Source: Caprimulgus europaeus (lineage: Eukaryota > Chordata > Aves > Caprimulgiformes > Caprimulgidae). From it: a stretch of 64,000 nt of DNA. Below the pieces are notes generated by a model that was not told where the DNA came from, searched no databases, and saw only the letters and a program-made list of their open reading frames with translations. Shown here piece by piece: positions 62,022-64,000 of the stretch (the first letter of the stretch is position 1; the number at the start of each line of letters is the position of its first letter). The translations under genes were made by a program, and so were the position numbers. The DNA lies in contig OU015528.1 of the NCBI GenBank assembly GCA_907165065.1, positions 71,467,474 through 71,531,473 of the forward strand, written 5' to 3'.

Positions 62022-62801
62022 TGTGTTTGAATTGCGTGGCCAGGTGTTGGTTGCAGCGGACTACAGGAGTGGCTTCCGAGAGAAGCTGCCAGAAGCTTCC
62101 CCCGTGTCTGATAGAGCCAACGCCAGCCGGCTCCAAGACAGATCTGTTGCTGGCCAAGGCCAAGCCAATCAGTGACAGTGGTAGCACCTCTGGGATAACA
62201 TATTTAAGAAGGAAAAACCTGTGCAATAGCAATTGCAGCCCAGGTCACTGAAGATGGAGGTGAGGGAGGTGCTCCAGGCATCAGAGCAGATTCATGATGA
62301 AGACCATGGTGGGGCCCATGGATGTCCATGGTGGAGCAGATGCCCATCTGCAACCCATGGAGGACCCCATGCCAGAGCAGGTGGATGTGCCCTGAAGGAG
62401 GCTGTGACCCCATGGGAAACCCTCAATGGAGCAAACTCTTATCAGGACCTGTGACCCCGTGGAGAGAAGCCCAAGCTGGATCACGTTTGCTGGCAGGACT
62501 TGTGGCCCTGTGGGGGACTCACGCTGGAGCAGTCTGGGAAGAAGGGAGGGGTGGAGGGAAGGTATTTTTAAGATTTAGGTTTATTTCTCATTACCCTTCT
62601 CTGACATGATTTGTAATAAATTAGACTAATTTCCCTAAGTTAAGTGTTGTGCCTGTGACAGTAATTGGTGAGTGATCTCCCCGTCCTCATCTCAACCCAC
62701 ACACCTTTTGATATATTTTCTCTCCCCTGTCCATCTGAGGAGGAAAATGACAGAATGATTTTGTTGGGCACCTGGTGTCCAGGCAAGGTCAATCTGCCAT
62801 A
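62022..62801 (+). mobile_element. Nearly complete solo LTR (LTR type D)
   Basis: Starts TGTGTTTGAATTGCGTGG and ends near GGTCAATCTGCCATA. It has a TATA-like TATTTAAG at 62201-62208 preceded by CTGGGATAACA, a GC-rich region of imperfect repeats (CCATGG/GGAGCAG units, 62290-62540), AATAAA at 62615-62620 and a U5-like part with GGTGAGTGATCTCC. I recognise it as an LTR widespread in neognath birds. It shares its 3' half with the element at 33.4 kb. No gag, pol or env sequence flanks it. The small ORFs at 61936-62825 are chance frames within it. Confidence 0.88.
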
Positions 62802-63639
62802 CCCGGGCTCAGGCTTTTCAGTCATTTAGGCAACATGAATTTTTGATGTGAAAGCAAAGTGCCTTCTTAGCAGGTGAAAGAGCTTATTGGAATTTAAATA
62901 AAGAAATTGAAAATAGAAGTGTAGTTTTGATGTGGCAAGGAGAGTGAGATAATTCAAGGGAGGTTAAGTTTGGGAGACAGGGCTAATAAGAAAGATCTTT
63001 CGAGGAAGTCTGAGGAGGAGAAATGAAGCTGGAGAATTCAAACGAGGAGATAAAAGGTTGTATCTTTCACTGTTACTACTAGTAAGCATATTCTTATGTC
63101 TAAGAAATTAAGCTGCAGCCCTTGGCCTTGCATGGAATGTCCTGGACATTGGGAATTAAACCTTTAAATTTGCTAAATATTCTGTGGAAATTACAATGTA
63201 TAGATGAGAGCAGATCTGGAAATAACAGTTGCAGCTTTATGTACACTAGGTGCCCAATGGTCCATCTTCCTTCTAAAGTTTGCTCCAACTGAGCAACAAC
63301 TGCAACAACTGAGGATGCAAATAATCAAGACCAGGTCATCCTGTGGCTTGGAGCTTTCTGCCCACTGGAGATAGTAGAATGAATTTCTTGCCGATTCTGC
63401 TGTATGAAGTTGGGATGCTAAGAGTTAGTAAAACATGCTCAGAAAATGCTGTATTCCTGAGGTCAAAAAGTTTTAGTATAAAATAAGAATTGCCAAAAAT
63501 CAAACTGAAATTGGAAGTTTTGCTACTTTCATAAAGGAGAGAAGCAGAGTTATTATACAATGAGGTTATGGAAAAAGATGACATAGCCTTTAAAACAAAA
63601 CAAATACTTTCTTTTGTGTTTCTGACCTCGGTTTTATAA
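62802..63639. other. Upstream flank, no gene seen
   Basis: AT-rich DNA between the LTR and the CR1 fragment. The minus frame of 122 codons at 63336-63704 runs into CR1 sequence on the other strand and has no domain I recognise. Confidence 0.45.
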
Positions 63640-63935
63640 AATGTTTCAGAAGATGTTTTGAAGGTGATTAAACACCTAGAAAAAAAAGTTATAAGATACA
63701 ACATGGTTTTACCAATGACTTACTTGATTGTGCTGGATTAAACTGATATTTTCCTTTGATTTTCTGGACAAGGGAAATTAAACACATCTGATCTACCTGG
63801 ACTTCTACAAAGCATCTGATACAATTCCACAAGGAAAATGGTTAGTTAAATAGACAAGTCAGGGATTAGTACAAGAATTTTAAAATGGGTAAAGAATAGA
63901 CTTAAAAGAGAAAAAGTGAAATGCTGAGGTAAAAT
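63640..63935 (+). mobile_element. Old CR1 LINE fragment, ORF2 reverse-transcriptase region
   Basis: The plus strand contains GATCTACCTGGACTTCTACA followed by AAGCATCTGATACAATTCCA. This reads LIYLDFYKASDTIPQ and corresponds to the (V/I)IYLDFSKAFDTVPH motif of CR1 reverse transcriptase. Downstream, TAGTACAAGAATTTTAAAAT and GGGTAAAGAATAGACTTAAA match the next part of CR1 ORF2. Stops and small indels interrupt it, so it is a decayed fragment of an older CR1 group. It may continue past the right edge. Confidence 0.85.
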
Positions 63936-64000
63936 ATTGGTTAAAAAATTATTCTAAATATTGTATTAGAGACTTCTTTTATCTAATTAGTAATATTTGC

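Noticed and set aside
50766-64000. Search for PCLO exons in the upstream flank
   Set aside because: PCLO is the expected neighbour from vertebrate synteny, but no coding sequence was recognised.

Overview
This is vertebrate, almost certainly bird, nuclear DNA. The window is AT-rich and gene-poor. It carries avian CR1 LINE 3' ends with the typical repeated octamer tails, and several solo LTRs of types common in neognath birds. The only protein-coding sequence I can support is one exon: coding exon 1 of CACNA2D1, the voltage-gated calcium channel alpha2delta-1 subunit. It lies on the minus strand at 49673-49767, has a strong Kozak context and ends at a perfect GTAAGT donor. It encodes the signal peptide and the first mature residues.

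Layout. Positions 1-49672 are the 5' part of CACNA2D1 intron 1; the gene runs leftward and I could not find exon 2. Positions 48990-50765 are a CpG island holding exon 1, its 5'UTR with a 13-codon uORF and a hairpin next to the start codon, and a GC-box promoter. Positions 50766-64000 are upstream flank. In other vertebrates the next gene on this side is PCLO, and none of it is visible here. The intron is repeat-poor from 1 to 13 kb. Retroelements cluster between about 20 and 37.5 kb: six CR1 pieces (one weak) and three LTRs, with a fourth LTR at 13.2-13.5 kb. From 37.5 to 53.97 kb I recognise no mobile element, and the promoter lies inside this clean interval. The upstream flank has a short CR1 tail at 54 kb, a nearly complete LTR at 62 kb and a CR1 reverse-transcriptase fragment at the right edge.

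The remaining open reading frames of 60-150 codons show no domain or codon pattern I trust. Several are CR1 ORF2 remnants or chance frames in LTRs and the CpG island. I found no RNA genes, CRISPR arrays, operons or bacterial features.

The observations most worth following are regulatory: a candidate spliced exon on the strand opposite CACNA2D1 at 48351-48631, the uORF and start-codon hairpin, a plus-strand TATA-like site inside the island, G-quadruplex-prone GC boxes, and several unannotated blocks that look like conserved enhancers. I do not see a new biological system and do not claim one.
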